DNA of 64,000 nt from JBJMLO01 sp045805265. Its GTDB lineage: Bacteria; Actinomycetota; UBA4738; JACQTL01. Below are positions 17,136 to 25,322 of this stretch, piece by piece. The translations under genes and the position numbers were made by a program. Every line of letters begins with the position of its first letter. Positions within the stretch are counted from its first letter, which is position 1. Below the pieces are notes generated by a model. The model did no database searches. It was not told the DNA's origin and worked only from the letters and a program-made list of their open reading frames with translations. The stretch covers positions 186,001-250,000 of the forward strand of contig JBJMLO010000024.1 in the NCBI GenBank assembly GCA_045805265.1. Reading direction: 5' to 3'.

Positions 17136-17615
17136 ATGGAGGCGCCGAAGCGGATCCGGCCGAAGGGGCTGGCGGACTACCTGGAGGTGACGACGAAGGC
17201 GGCGTTCCAGTCGGGCATCAGCTGGCGGGTCATCGAGGCGAAGTGGGACGGGTTCCGCGAGGCGTTCTTCGGCTTCGACCCCGAGCGCGTCGCGTCCCTC
17301 GAGCCGCCGGACGTCGACCGGCTGGCCGAGGACACCCGGATCGTCCGGAACCGGGCCAAGATCGAGGCGACCGTCCACAACGCCCGGATCATGCTCGACC
17401 TCGACCGCGAGTTCGGCGGGTTCCGGAAGTACCTGCGCTCGTTCGGCGACTTCCACGCGCTGGTCAAGGACATGCGCAAGCGCTTCAAGTTCCTCGGCGA
17501 CACCGGTTCGTACTTCATGCTGTACGTGGTCGGCGAGCAGGTCCCGCCGCACGAGGACTGGATGGCCGCGCACGGCACAAGCCGGCCGGCGGGAGGCCGG
17601 CGCGCCCGCCGCTGA
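17136..17615 (+). CDS. DNA-3-methyladenine glycosylase I-like protein
   Basis: A 159-residue protein aligning with the core of Tag (AlkA-unrelated 3-methyladenine glycosylase I): AAFQSGISWRVIEAKWDGFREAFFGFDP near residues 30-57 matches the helical core with the conserved Q-x-G-x-S-W pattern, then DVDRLAEDTRIVRNRAKIEATVHNAR. Tag normally begins with a zinc-binding cysteine and ends with paired His/Cys ligands; these are missing here, so this is a shortened subfamily. GGGAGG five nt before the ATG supports the start. Loss of the zinc ligands leaves open whether it excises 3-methyladenine. Confidence 0.78.
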   Translation: MEAPKRIRPKGLADYLEVTTKAAFQSGISWRVIEAKWDGFREAFFGFDPERVASLEPPDVDRLAEDTRIVRNRAKIEATVHNARIMLDLDREFGGFRKYLRSFGDFHALVKDMRKRFKFLGDTGSYFMLYVVGEQVPPHEDWMAAHGTSRPAGGRRARR

Positions 17616-17662
17616 GCCAGCCCGCTGGAGGATCTCGGCGAGCCGACCGGAACCTGGCCCGG

Positions 17663-18559
17663 TCAGGTCGCCGCGTCCAGGACCCCGAGATTCCCCAGCG
17701 CTCGTTCGAGGCTGCGGTACTCGTCGGCGGTGAGCGCGCGGAGCGGGGCTCGGCAGTCGGGGCCGACCGGCACGCCGCGCATGCCCAGCGCGGCCTTCAG
17801 CGAACCCGGGACCGGGAACGCCTGGACCGCCTGGCGGAGGCTGGTGGCGCGCTGAGCCACCGCGGGGTCGCGCGTCGCGACGACCTTCGCCACCAACTCC
17901 GGGAACGCCGTGGCCAGGCCGCTCACGGCCCCCACGGCGCCCCGCTCCATGCCCTGGAGGATCAGGGCCTCGGGGCCGACCAGGACGTCGACGCCCTCCA
18001 GCAGGTACCCCTCGAGCCGCTCGATCGGGGAGTCGGACACCTTCATCCCGACGAAGTTCGACGCCGTCTCGCGCAGGCCCACCAACACCTCGACCGGAAC
18101 CGCGTACCCGCTGCGCGCGGCGAACTCGTAGACATAGAAGGGCGCCGGGGCGCAGGCCGCCGCGGCCGCCCCGAAATGGGCCAGGAGCTCGTCGGGGTCG
18201 AACGGGTAGTAGGGCGGGCCGACGACGGCGACCGCGTCGGCGCCTGCCTCCGCCGCGTTCGCGGCTAGCATCACGGTCGCCGAGGTGGTCTGCGCGCCGC
18301 AGTGGACGGCCACGCGCAGCCGCCCGGCCGAGGCCGCCAGGAACCGTTCGGCCGCCCGGATCCGCTCGGCCGGCTCGAGCATGATCCCCTCGCCGGTCGT
18401 CCCGAGCGCGAGGATGCCGTCCAGTCCACCGGCCACCAGGAACTCGACCAACGGTTCGATCGCGCCCTCGTCGAGGCGCTCGCCCTCGTCCCGGAGCGGG
18501 GTGGCTGCCGCCGCCAGCGTCCCCCGAAGCGGGCCGCCGCCGCCCGTCGTCATCGCCAT
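17663..18559 (-). CDS. DapA-family lyase/deaminase (dihydrodipicolinate synthase superfamily)
   Basis: A 298-residue class I aldolase-type TIM barrel. GTTGE at 53-57, the catalytic tyrosine in FYVYEF (residue 144) and the Schiff-base lysine in FVGMKVSDS (residue 173) are all present. It lies 2 nt behind a DAO-type flavoprotein gene, so the two form an operon. The pairing recalls hydroxyproline catabolism, where a D-hydroxyproline dehydrogenase and a DapA-type deaminase act in sequence, but this is inference. A true DapA for lysine synthesis is less likely because no lysine genes are nearby. Other DapA-family lyases (keto-sugar acid aldolases) are possible. Confidence 0.8.
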   Translation of the reverse strand: MAMTTGGGGPLRGTLAAAATPLRDEGERLDEGAIEPLVEFLVAGGLDGILALGTTGEGIMLEPAERIRAAERFLAASAGRLRVAVHCGAQTTSATVMLAANAAEAGADAVAVVGPPYYPFDPDELLAHFGAAAAACAPAPFYVYEFAARSGYAVPVEVLVGLRETASNFVGMKVSDSPIERLEGYLLEGVDVLVGPEALILQGMERGAVGAVSGLATAFPELVAKVVATRDPAVAQRATSLRQAVQAFPVPGSLKAALGMRGVPVGPDCRAPLRALTADEYRSLERALGNLGVLDAAT

Positions 18560-18561
18560 CG

Positions 18562-19740
18562 TCAGAGGGTATCGATGTCGCGGCGGCGGAGCTCCCGATC
18601 CGGCCGGAACGGGTTGTCACCCGCCGCGAGCCGGCCGGTCATCAGGTCGGCGAGGATTCGGCTGGCCGCCGGGCTGGCCATCACGCCGTGGCCGCTGTAG
18701 CCGGTGTTCACCCACAGGCCCCGCACGGCGGTCTCACCCACGAGCGGCCGGTGGTCCGGCGTCATCGTGTACTGCCCGGCCTGCAGGAACCACGCCGGCG
18801 GGCCGCGCTCCCACACGTCGCGCCAGAATGGTGCGATCCGTGCGGCCGACAGCGGGCTCTTCGGATCCAGCACGGCGTACGGGAATGAATGGTCGAGCGG
18901 CACCTCCTCGGCCGGGGGGCTGGGGTCCGTGGACGGGTCCGTGCACAGCACCGCCGCCCCGCGCAGGAACGGCCGCCAGTGGGTCCCGGTGTCGTCGTCG
19001 ATGGTCATCGGCGCGTCGGGCGGGACGTCGGCCAGCTCCGGGAACACCAGCTTGTGCCGCCGCACGGTCTCGACTGGCAGCTCGACGCCGGCCAGCCGGG
19101 CCACCTCGCCCGAAAGGGGGCCGCACGCGACGACGGCCCGCTCGCACGCGACAGCGCCCCGGGAGGTCTCGACCCCGGTGAGCCGGTCGCCCTCGACCCG
19201 GAACCCGCCCACGCGGGTGTCGACCGCAACGGTCGCTCGGCTTGCCGCGGCCAGGCCCAACGTCAGGGCCTTGGGGTCGAGGAAACCGTCGCCCGCCCGG
19301 AACCGTGCCTGGATCACCTCGGGCACCACGAACGGGAACCGTCGCCGGACCTCACGGCCATCCAGCACCTCGACGTCGGTGAGGCCCCAGTCGTGCTGGC
19401 GCTCCACCAGCGTCCGTTGCCCCTCGGCCCGTTCCTCGGACGTCGTCGCCCACAGGTACCCCTGCTGCCGGACCGCGGGGTCGTGCTGTCGCTGGCCGGT
19501 CACGTCGGAGAAGTGCAGGAAGAGCTCGACGGACTCCCGGACCAGCGCGATCTCCTCGGGGTTGTCGAACTGCAGCCGGAACGCCCCGGTGGCGACCGGC
19601 GTGGTCAGGGTGCACAGCGCGGGCCGCGCCTCGACCAGCACCGGCCGCAGCCCCGCCCGCGCGGCATGGAACGCGGTCGCCGCGCCCACCACGCCGCCGC
19701 CGATCACGACGAGATCGGCCGTTGCCGGGAGCTCGTGCAC
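18562..19740 (-). CDS. FAD-dependent amino-acid/imino-acid oxidoreductase (DAO family)
   Basis: About 392 residues from GTG 19740. The Rossmann dinucleotide motif VVIGGGVVGAATAFHAARAG starts near residue 11. The C-terminal GLWVNTGYSGHGVMASPAAS is the FAD-binding end of sarcosine oxidase/D-hydroxyproline dehydrogenase-type enzymes, and a FLDPKAL motif lies in the middle. A GTG at 19791 would leave only 5 bp to the divergent ligD-type gene; GTG 19740 has TACCGT 7 nt upstream and is preferred. It is the first gene of a two-gene operon with the DapA-family protein. The electron acceptor and substrate are unknown; cyclic imino acids are the best guess. Confidence 0.82.
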   Translation of the reverse strand: MHELPATADLVVIGGGVVGAATAFHAARAGLRPVLVEARPALCTLTTPVATGAFRLQFDNPEEIALVRESVELFLHFSDVTGQRQHDPAVRQQGYLWATTSEERAEGQRTLVERQHDWGLTDVEVLDGREVRRRFPFVVPEVIQARFRAGDGFLDPKALTLGLAAASRATVAVDTRVGGFRVEGDRLTGVETSRGAVACERAVVACGPLSGEVARLAGVELPVETVRRHKLVFPELADVPPDAPMTIDDDTGTHWRPFLRGAAVLCTDPSTDPSPPAEEVPLDHSFPYAVLDPKSPLSAARIAPFWRDVWERGPPAWFLQAGQYTMTPDHRPLVGETAVRGLWVNTGYSGHGVMASPAASRILADLMTGRLAAGDNPFRPDRELRRRDIDTL

Positions 19741-19796
19741 GACCGGAACGGTAGCGCGGGAGTGACCGGGCGCCGAGCCGGGAACGCTCACCGGAG

Positions 19797-20405
19797 ATGC
19801 CCAAGAAGGACGACTCCCTCGCGAAGTACCGCTCGAAGCGTGACTTCCGTCGCACGCCCGAGCCGCCCGCCCGCGCCGGGCGCCGGCGCAAGCAGCCGCG
19901 GTTCGTCATCCAGCAGCACGACGCCACCGCGATGCACTACGACTTCCGCCTGGAGGCGGGCGGCGTGCTGAAGTCGTGGGCGGTGCCGAAGGGCCCGTCG
20001 ACGAATCCGCGCGACAAGCGGCTGGCCATGCCTACGGAGGACCACCCCATCTCGTACGGCACGTTCGAGGGCGTGATCCCGGAAGGCGAGTACGGCGCTG
20101 GGCCGGTCATCGTCTGGGACACCGGCACGTACCGGAACCTCAGCCAGGAGGATGGCCACGAGATGGCGATGGAGGTGGCGCTCGATCGCGGTCACGCGAA
20201 GTTCTGGCTCGAAGGACGGAAGCTCACCGGCGGCTTTGCGCTGACCCGCACGCCGGTCGGCGGGCGCGACAAGCGAGAGAAGTGGCTGCTGGTCAAGCTG
20301 AAGGACGAGGCGGCCGACGCCCGCCGCAACCCGGTGTCCAGCCAGCCCGAGTCGGTGATCTCCGGGCTGACGATCCGGGAGATGCGCGACCGTCGCTCCG
20401 CGTGA
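19797..20405 (+). CDS. LigD-type 3'-phosphoesterase (stand-alone PE domain)
   Basis: A 202-residue protein that is only the phosphoesterase domain of bacterial DNA ligase D. The metal and catalytic residues lie in QQHDATAMHYDFRLE (His41, His47, Asp49, Arg51), followed by SWAVPKGPS, EDHPISYGTFEGVIP and GEYGAGPV. This domain trims 3'-phosphate and ribonucleotide ends during NHEJ. In Mycobacterium and Pseudomonas it is fused to ligase and polymerase; here the ligase is a separate gene 12 bp downstream. No Ku or polymerase domain is in the window. The start is close to the divergent DAO gene; an AACGCT hexamer 8 nt upstream may be its -10. Confidence 0.88.
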   Translation: MPKKDDSLAKYRSKRDFRRTPEPPARAGRRRKQPRFVIQQHDATAMHYDFRLEAGGVLKSWAVPKGPSTNPRDKRLAMPTEDHPISYGTFEGVIPEGEYGAGPVIVWDTGTYRNLSQEDGHEMAMEVALDRGHAKFWLEGRKLTGGFALTRTPVGGRDKREKWLLVKLKDEAADARRNPVSSQPESVISGLTIREMRDRRSA

Positions 20406-20417
20406 CATCGTCCGCAC

Positions 20418-21434
20418 GTGAGCCTGGACGTCGCCGCGCTGGTTCCCGAGCAGCTCCGGAACCTATTGCGCCGGGCGCCGCAGCCGGACTGGGTTCCGCC
20501 GATGCTCGCCACGCTGACCGAGCGGCGGTTCTCCGACCCCGAGTGGATCTTCGAACGGAAGCTCGACGGCGTCCGGTGCCTGGCGTTCCGGCGGGGGTCG
20601 GGAGTCCGCCTGCTCAGCCGGAACCGCGAGAGCGCGAACTCCTCGTACCCCGAGGTCGTGGACGCCCTGTCCGAGCAGGGGCTCGACGACTTCGTCCTCG
20701 ACGGCGAGATCGTGGCGTTCGACCGGGGCCGGACGAGCTTCGAGCGACTCCAGCACCGCATGCACGTCCGGGACCCCGAGCGGGCCCGGCGTACGGGCGT
20801 CGCGGTGTTCCTGTACGCGTTCGACCTCCTGCACGCGGGGGGCTACGACTGCTCGCGCCTGCCGCTCCGCCAGCGCAAGGCCCTGCTCCGCGCGACGCTG
20901 CGGACCGGCGGCCCGCTGCGGTTCTCGTCGCACCGGAACACCGACGGCGAGGCCTTCTACGAGGAGGCCTGCCGGAAGGGGTGGGAGGGGCTCATCGCCA
21001 AGCGCGCCGACTCGACGTACCAGGGCCGGCGCTCGCCCGACTGGCTGAAGTTCAAGTGCGTGAACGAGCAGGAGCTCGTGATCGTCGGGTACACGGACCC
21101 GAAGGGCTCCCGGGAGTCGTTCGGCGCCCTGCTGCTCGGGTATCACGAGGGCGGCCGGCTGCGGTACGGCGGGAAGGTCGGGACCGGGTTCAACCGGGCG
21201 CTGCTCGCCGACCTGCTCGGGCGGATGCGGCCGCTGGAGCGGGACAGACCCCCGGTCTCCGAGCGCCGAGGCCTTCCTCGCCTGGGGGTGCACTGGCTCG
21301 AACCGAGGCTGGTGGGCCAGGTCGGGTTCGCGGACTGGACGGATGACGGCCAGCTCCGGCATCCGCGATTCCTGGGCCTGCGCGAGGACAAGGACGCGTC
21401 CGAGGTGGTCCGGGAGCGCCCGGCGCGGGCCTGA
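20418..21434 (+). CDS. ATP-dependent DNA ligase (LigD/LigC type)
   Basis: A 338-residue ATP-dependent ligase with nucleotidyltransferase and OB-fold domains. Motif I is ERKLDGVR with the adenylated lysine at residue 48; motif III (VFLYAFDLLH), motif IV (EGLIAKR) and motif V (WLKFKC) follow. The OB domain carries RYGGKVGTGF. The size fits the isolated ligase domain of LigD. The GTG at 20418 is 12 bp after the phosphoesterase gene, so both are co-transcribed and form a split LigD. It seals nicks or NHEJ ends. The third gene of the unit is a TcmP-family protein, 6 bp further on. Confidence 0.92.
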   Translation: MSLDVAALVPEQLRNLLRRAPQPDWVPPMLATLTERRFSDPEWIFERKLDGVRCLAFRRGSGVRLLSRNRESANSSYPEVVDALSEQGLDDFVLDGEIVAFDRGRTSFERLQHRMHVRDPERARRTGVAVFLYAFDLLHAGGYDCSRLPLRQRKALLRATLRTGGPLRFSSHRNTDGEAFYEEACRKGWEGLIAKRADSTYQGRRSPDWLKFKCVNEQELVIVGYTDPKGSRESFGALLLGYHEGGRLRYGGKVGTGFNRALLADLLGRMRPLERDRPPVSERRGLPRLGVHWLEPRLVGQVGFADWTDDGQLRHPRFLGLREDKDASEVVRERPARA

Positions 21435-21440
21435 CTCGAC

Positions 21441-22292
21441 GTGATGGAGCCGCTCGAGGACCTGACCGACGACGGACTGGTCGCCCGGCCGGCGGGGCCG
21501 TGGGTCCTCGACAAGCTCGGGATCCTGGCCTGCTACGACCACGCCTTCGGTGTCGCCCACAGCGGCGCGGGACGGTGGTACTACGTCGAGGGGTTCGCGG
21601 GGTCCGGCGTGCACTCGATCCAGGGTCGCGGTCGCCGGGTGCCCGGGGCGGCGTTCATCGCGCTGCGGACCGAGCCGCAGTTCCGGCGGTGCGTCCTGGT
21701 CGAACGAAACCGGCTCGCCGCCGAGGCGCTCGGGACCAGGACCGCCGAGTTCGGTGACCGGGCCCTCGTCATCCGCGGGGACCCGAACACCGAGCTGGTT
21801 CCCGCCATGCAGATCCACGTGTCGCGCAGCCACCCGTGCCTGTGCATCCTCGACCCCGAGGGGGCCGAGCTCGACTGGTCCACGGTCGCGGGCGTGGCCG
21901 ACTTCCGGCGGGGGCAGCCGGACAAGGTCGAGCAGGTGATCCTGTTGCCGACCGACACCGGATTCCTCCGGGAGCTCCCGCTGGCGACCGCGCCGTCGGA
22001 GTGGGCGGCGCCCGACGTCGACCGGATCTTCGGCGGCAACCGGTGGCGCGGCATCTACGAGCGCCGCCGTCGCGGCGCCATCAGCCCCGACGACGCGCGG
22101 ATCGGGTACGCGCGGCTGTACCTTCAGGGCCTTCGCGAGCTCGGCTACCGGACCGTGCTCGGACGGCCGATCCTGCAGCACGGCCGCTCCGGCCGACCCC
22201 TGTACTTCCTGTTCTTCGCGACGGACCAGGAAGCCGGTCAGGGCGTGATGAACGACTGCTTCGACTCGGTCTTCGGAGCCGTACCTCCCTGA
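21441..22292 (+). CDS. Three-Cys-motif partner protein (TcmP family)
   Basis: A 283-residue protein of the TcmP family. It starts at GTG 21441 (ATG 21444 is equivalent). The methyltransferase-like fold is suggested by YYVEGFAGSGVHS near residue 48, followed by LVERNRLAAEAL, RGDPNTELV and LCILDPEGAELDW near residue 135. TcmP genes are usually next to a phage Gp37/Gp68-like three-Cys protein; no such partner is here. Instead it is the third gene behind the LigD-type phosphoesterase and ligase, 6 bp after the ligase stop, which points to a DNA- or RNA-end related role. The biochemical function of the family is not established. Confidence 0.8.
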   Translation: MMEPLEDLTDDGLVARPAGPWVLDKLGILACYDHAFGVAHSGAGRWYYVEGFAGSGVHSIQGRGRRVPGAAFIALRTEPQFRRCVLVERNRLAAEALGTRTAEFGDRALVIRGDPNTELVPAMQIHVSRSHPCLCILDPEGAELDWSTVAGVADFRRGQPDKVEQVILLPTDTGFLRELPLATAPSEWAAPDVDRIFGGNRWRGIYERRRRGAISPDDARIGYARLYLQGLRELGYRTVLGRPILQHGRSGRPLYFLFFATDQEAGQGVMNDCFDSVFGAVPP

Positions 22293-22342
22293 GCACGGGC
22301 ATTGGCCGGGGCCGCGCCACCGGGCGCTGGGAGAATCGTCGC

Positions 22343-23284
22343 ATGGCCAGGGAGATCCGTCCGGCCCGGCTGGCGCACGCTCGGGGCCTCCGTGCCACGC
22401 CGGCTGGTATCGCCGCCGTCGCCGGGCCGGTGATCGGCTGGTCGTTCGCCAACACGATCGTGAAGGTCACGCGGGTCCCGGTCGTGGAGTTCACGTTCTG
22501 GCGGCTGTGGATGGGCGCCGCGGTCATGCTGGCGGTGACGGCCGCGGCGCGCCGCCGCATCACGTGGTCGATCGTGCGGCGGTCGGCGCCGGCGGGGGCG
22601 CTGTTCGCGGCCAACCTGCTGTTCTTCTTCGCCGCGCTCCGGCACACGGGCGTGGTGGACGTGCTGCTGATCGCGGCGCTGCAGCCGGCCCTGGTGTTCG
22701 TGGTCGCGGGACCTCTGTTCGGCGAGCGACCCACGCGGCGAGAGATCGGATGGTCGGTCGTCTCGGTCCTCGGCGTCGCCGTGGCCGTGCTCGGTTCCAG
22801 CGGCAACGCCGTGTGGAGTCTGGAGGGTGACCTGCTGGCCGTGGGTTCGCTGCTCGTGTGGACGGCCTATTTCCTGATCTCGAAGCGCGTGCGGCAGGAC
22901 GTCCAGGCGGTCGAGTACATGACGACCGTCACGGTGGTGGCGGCGGTGCTGGTCACGCCGGTCGCGATCGGCGCGGGGCAGGGGTTCGCGGATTTCCGGG
23001 CGGCCGACTGGATGTGGCTGGTGCTGTTCGTCGCGGCGGCCCAGGGCGGCCACCTGCTGCTGGCGTGGGCGCACCGGCAGGTCGACGTGACGTTGTCGTC
23101 GCTGCTGATCCTGGGCGAGCCCGTGGTCTCGGCCGTAGCGGCACTGGTCGTTCTGGGCGAACCCCTCACCGCGCTGCAGGTGGCCGGCGGCGCGATCGCG
23201 GTCGGAGCCGTCGGGGCGATCGTGTGGCGAGCCGCCCGTGGTCACCCCGGCGACCGGGACGTGGCCGAGCCGGCCCCCGCCTGA
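22343..23284 (+). CDS. EamA-family (DMT) transporter
   Basis: A 313-residue drug/metabolite transporter-type permease with ten hydrophobic helices in two EamA repeats. The first repeat carries FWRLWMGAAVM and the second VDVTLSSLLILGEPVVSAVAALVVLGEPLT-type sequence, in which the paired ...GEP motifs are characteristic of each repeat end. The family exports amino acids, purines or other metabolites. The ATG at 22343 has a GAGAAT hexamer 6 nt upstream. It lies about 50 bp after the TcmP gene on the same strand, but probably has its own promoter. The substrate is unknown. Confidence 0.86.
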   Translation: MAREIRPARLAHARGLRATPAGIAAVAGPVIGWSFANTIVKVTRVPVVEFTFWRLWMGAAVMLAVTAAARRRITWSIVRRSAPAGALFAANLLFFFAALRHTGVVDVLLIAALQPALVFVVAGPLFGERPTRREIGWSVVSVLGVAVAVLGSSGNAVWSLEGDLLAVGSLLVWTAYFLISKRVRQDVQAVEYMTTVTVVAAVLVTPVAIGAGQGFADFRAADWMWLVLFVAAAQGGHLLLAWAHRQVDVTLSSLLILGEPVVSAVAALVVLGEPLTALQVAGGAIAVGAVGAIVWRAARGHPGDRDVAEPAPA

Positions 23285-23313
23285 GCCACACGGCACGCGT
23301 ATCGTCGGCGGTC

Positions 23314-24333
23314 ATGACGACGGTGTTCGTCACCGGGGGTTCGGGGTTCCTGGGGAACCGGCTGATCCGTACGCTGCGCGCCCGCGGGGATGCGGTGGTC
23401 GGGCTGGCGCGGTCGGACGAATCGGCTCGGAAGGTGGAGTTGGTCGGCGCGGAGGTCGCCAGGGGGGACCTCGGCGACCCGGCGATGCTGCGCGAGGCCA
23501 TGCGAGGGGCCGATGTGGTGTTTCACGCGGCAGCGAAGGTCGACGAGTGGGGGAGGCCCGCCGAGTTCGAGCGCGTCAACGTCGAGGGGACGAAGAACGT
23601 CCTGTGGGCGGCTCGACGCGCCCATGTGTCTCGGCTGATCCACGTCGGCACCGAGGCCGTGCTGCTCGACGGCCGGCCGCTGGTCGATGCGGACGAGACC
23701 ACGCCGTACGCTCGCCGGCCGCCCGGCTGGTACGCCCGCACGAAGCGCGACGCCGAACAGGAGGTGCTCGCCGCCAACGATCCGGACCTCGAGACCGTCG
23801 TCGTGCGGCCCCGGTTCGTGTGGGGGCCGGGCGACACCACGCTGCTCCCGGGGTTCGCCGACGCCGTTCGCACGGGCCGGTTCCGGTGGGTCGGAGACGG
23901 CCGCAACCTCACCTCGACGACCCACGTGCGCAACGCGGTCCACGGCCTCCTGCTGGCAGCGGATCGAGGCCGTCCCGGCGAGGTCTACTTCGTCACCGAC
24001 GGGCCGCCCATCGTGTTCCGGGAGATGGTCACCCGGCTCCTGGCCACGGCGGGCCTGACGCCGCCGGAGCGACGAATCGGCAGAGGAGCGGCCCGGTTGC
24101 TCGCGGCCGTTTCGGAGGGGACGTGGGCACTGGTGAACGCCAAGCGCCCGCCGCCGGTGACCCGGGGGGCGGTCGTCGTCCTGTCCCAGACCTGCACGCT
24201 CTCCGACGCGAAGGCCCGCCGCGAGCTCGGCTACGGGCCCGTGATCGACGTGGACCGCGGTCTGGATGAGCTGGAGCAGCTGCACGCGAACCGCCGGCAG
24301 CGCGAGCGCGGGGGGCACACCGCCGTCGACTGA
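23314..24333 (+). CDS. NAD(P)-dependent epimerase/dehydratase (extended SDR, 3-beta-HSD-like)
   Basis: A 339-residue extended short-chain dehydrogenase. The Rossmann motif is TGGSGFLG near residue 8, and the catalytic YARTK (Tyr-x3-Lys) is near residue 147. VRPRFVWGPGDTTLLPGF and the STTHVRNAVHGLLLA segment match 3-beta-hydroxysteroid dehydrogenase/isomerase-like and dihydroflavonol reductase-like enzymes. A TATCGT hexamer ends 8 nt before the ATG, so the gene is probably leaderless. It is convergent with the small FmdB-like gene. No pathway neighbours identify the substrate. Confidence 0.87.
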   Translation: MTTVFVTGGSGFLGNRLIRTLRARGDAVVGLARSDESARKVELVGAEVARGDLGDPAMLREAMRGADVVFHAAAKVDEWGRPAEFERVNVEGTKNVLWAARRAHVSRLIHVGTEAVLLDGRPLVDADETTPYARRPPGWYARTKRDAEQEVLAANDPDLETVVVRPRFVWGPGDTTLLPGFADAVRTGRFRWVGDGRNLTSTTHVRNAVHGLLLAADRGRPGEVYFVTDGPPIVFREMVTRLLATAGLTPPERRIGRGAARLLAAVSEGTWALVNAKRPPPVTRGAVVVLSQTCTLSDAKARRELGYGPVIDVDRGLDELEQLHANRRQRERGGHTAVD

Positions 24334-24340
24334 GCTGCCG

Positions 24341-24559
24341 TTAGTTCCGGCCGCAGGCGCAGGCCCCGCCGCACCCGCAGCCGCCGCCAGAAGCGCGCGG
24401 CGCTCCGGGGCCCGATCCGACCAGCCCGCCGATCATCGAGATCAGCCTGTTGACGTCCGCCGACCCGCACGCCGAGCAGGGCGGCGCGTCCGATCCGACC
24501 GGCAGGAGCCGGTCGAAGATCTGCCCGCACCCGGCGCACCGGAACTCGTAGAGCGGCAT
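24341..24559 (-). CDS. FmdB-like zinc ribbon protein
   Basis: A 72-residue protein that starts MPLYEFRCAGCG and has a C-x2-C ... C-x2-C zinc ribbon (CAGC near residue 8, CSAC near residue 28), the FmdB putative regulatory-protein family. The tail is rich in glycine and cysteine (GGGCGCGGACACG), a common but unexplained ending. A TACACT hexamer ends 9 nt before the ATG, so it is probably leaderless. Family members occur near many metabolic genes, including amidases and molybdenum enzymes. The neighbouring cox operon lies just upstream on the same strand, but a separate promoter is evident. Confidence 0.85.
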   Translation of the reverse strand: MPLYEFRCAGCGQIFDRLLPVGSDAPPCSACGSADVNRLISMIGGLVGSGPGAPRASGGGCGCGGACACGRN

Positions 24560-24610
24560 GGCGAGATCAGTGTAGGGGTCGCGACCGACACCGGTCCAGC
24601 CTCGGACTGG

Positions 24611-25318
24611 TCAGTCGCTCGGCTTGCGGCCGAACAGGCGCTGGAAGAAGCGGACGATCGCGCGCCAGAAGGCCCATAGCCCGAGGCGGATGCCGCCGAT
24701 GGACTTGGCCGTGGCGACCGGGGGACGGGACGCCGGAGGGGCGGCAGCGGCGCCCGATGCGCCGCTCTCGGTACCGCCGCCGGAGGGTGACCCCGGTGAT
24801 CCCGACTCCGATTGGGGGGCCGCCGTCTCGGCGGCCGACGCCTCGGCCGCGCGGTGTTCCTCTTCGGCCGTGATGTTCGTCTTCAGGCAGTCGGCGAACT
24901 GCTTCGTGAGCTTGCCGGAGACGTCCTGCATCATCCCCCGGCTGAACTGGGCCACCGCGCCGCTGACCGTGATGTCCTGCTTGAAGCGGACCTTGGTCGA
25001 GCCCTCGCCGGCGGGCTCGACCCATGCGGTGATCAGGGCGGTGGCCGAGCCCTTGCCGCGCTGCTCCATCCCGGTGGCCTTCAGCTCGATCCGGTGCTCC
25101 TGGTTGCTGCGCTCCACGACGGTCACCGTTCCTGCGAACGACAGCGACACCGGGCCGAGCTTGACCGTGAGCTTGCCCTTGAAGTTGTCCTCGTCGATGA
25201 CCTCGGTGAGCTGGGCGCCGGGCATGCACGGGGCGATGCGCTCGACGTCGAGCACGTAGCTCCACACGGCGCCGACCGGCGCGGGGACCTCGAAGTCGTT
25301 CTCGATCAGCATGCCCAT
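24611..25318 (-). CDS. coxG: CoxG: CO dehydrogenase membrane-recruiting SRPBCC protein
   Basis: A 235-residue protein. Residues 1-145 form a SRPBCC/CoxG domain (LIENDFEVPAPVGAVWSYVLD, CMPGAQLTEV, GKLTVKLGPVSLSFAG, FSRGMMQDVSGKLTKQFADCL). A low-complexity Ala/Ser/Pro/Gly linker follows to about 200, then an amphipathic or membrane-anchoring end (GLWAFWRAIVRFFQRLFG). In Afipia/Oligotropha, CoxG attaches CO dehydrogenase to the cytoplasmic membrane, which fits this C-terminus. It is the last gene of the form I cox operon, 4 nt behind the XdhC gene, with GGGAGG about 10 nt before the ATG. Binding a quinone or lipid in the pocket is a further possibility. Confidence 0.88.
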   Translation of the reverse strand: MGMLIENDFEVPAPVGAVWSYVLDVERIAPCMPGAQLTEVIDEDNFKGKLTVKLGPVSLSFAGTVTVVERSNQEHRIELKATGMEQRGKGSATALITAWVEPAGEGSTKVRFKQDITVSGAVAQFSRGMMQDVSGKLTKQFADCLKTNITAEEEHRAAEASAAETAAPQSESGSPGSPSGGGTESGASGAAAAPPASRPPVATAKSIGGIRLGLWAFWRAIVRFFQRLFGRKPSD

Positions 25319-25322
25319 GGGC

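Noticed and set aside
17645..17664. GACCGG/CCGGTC hairpin between the tag-like and dapA-like genes
   Set aside because: A 6-bp stem overlapping a stop codon is too weak to call a terminator in such GC-rich sequence.
19741..19791. Upstream GTG start (19791) for the DAO oxidoreductase
   Set aside because: It would leave 5 bp to the divergent gene and no promoter, while GTG 19740 has a -10 hexamer 7 nt upstream.
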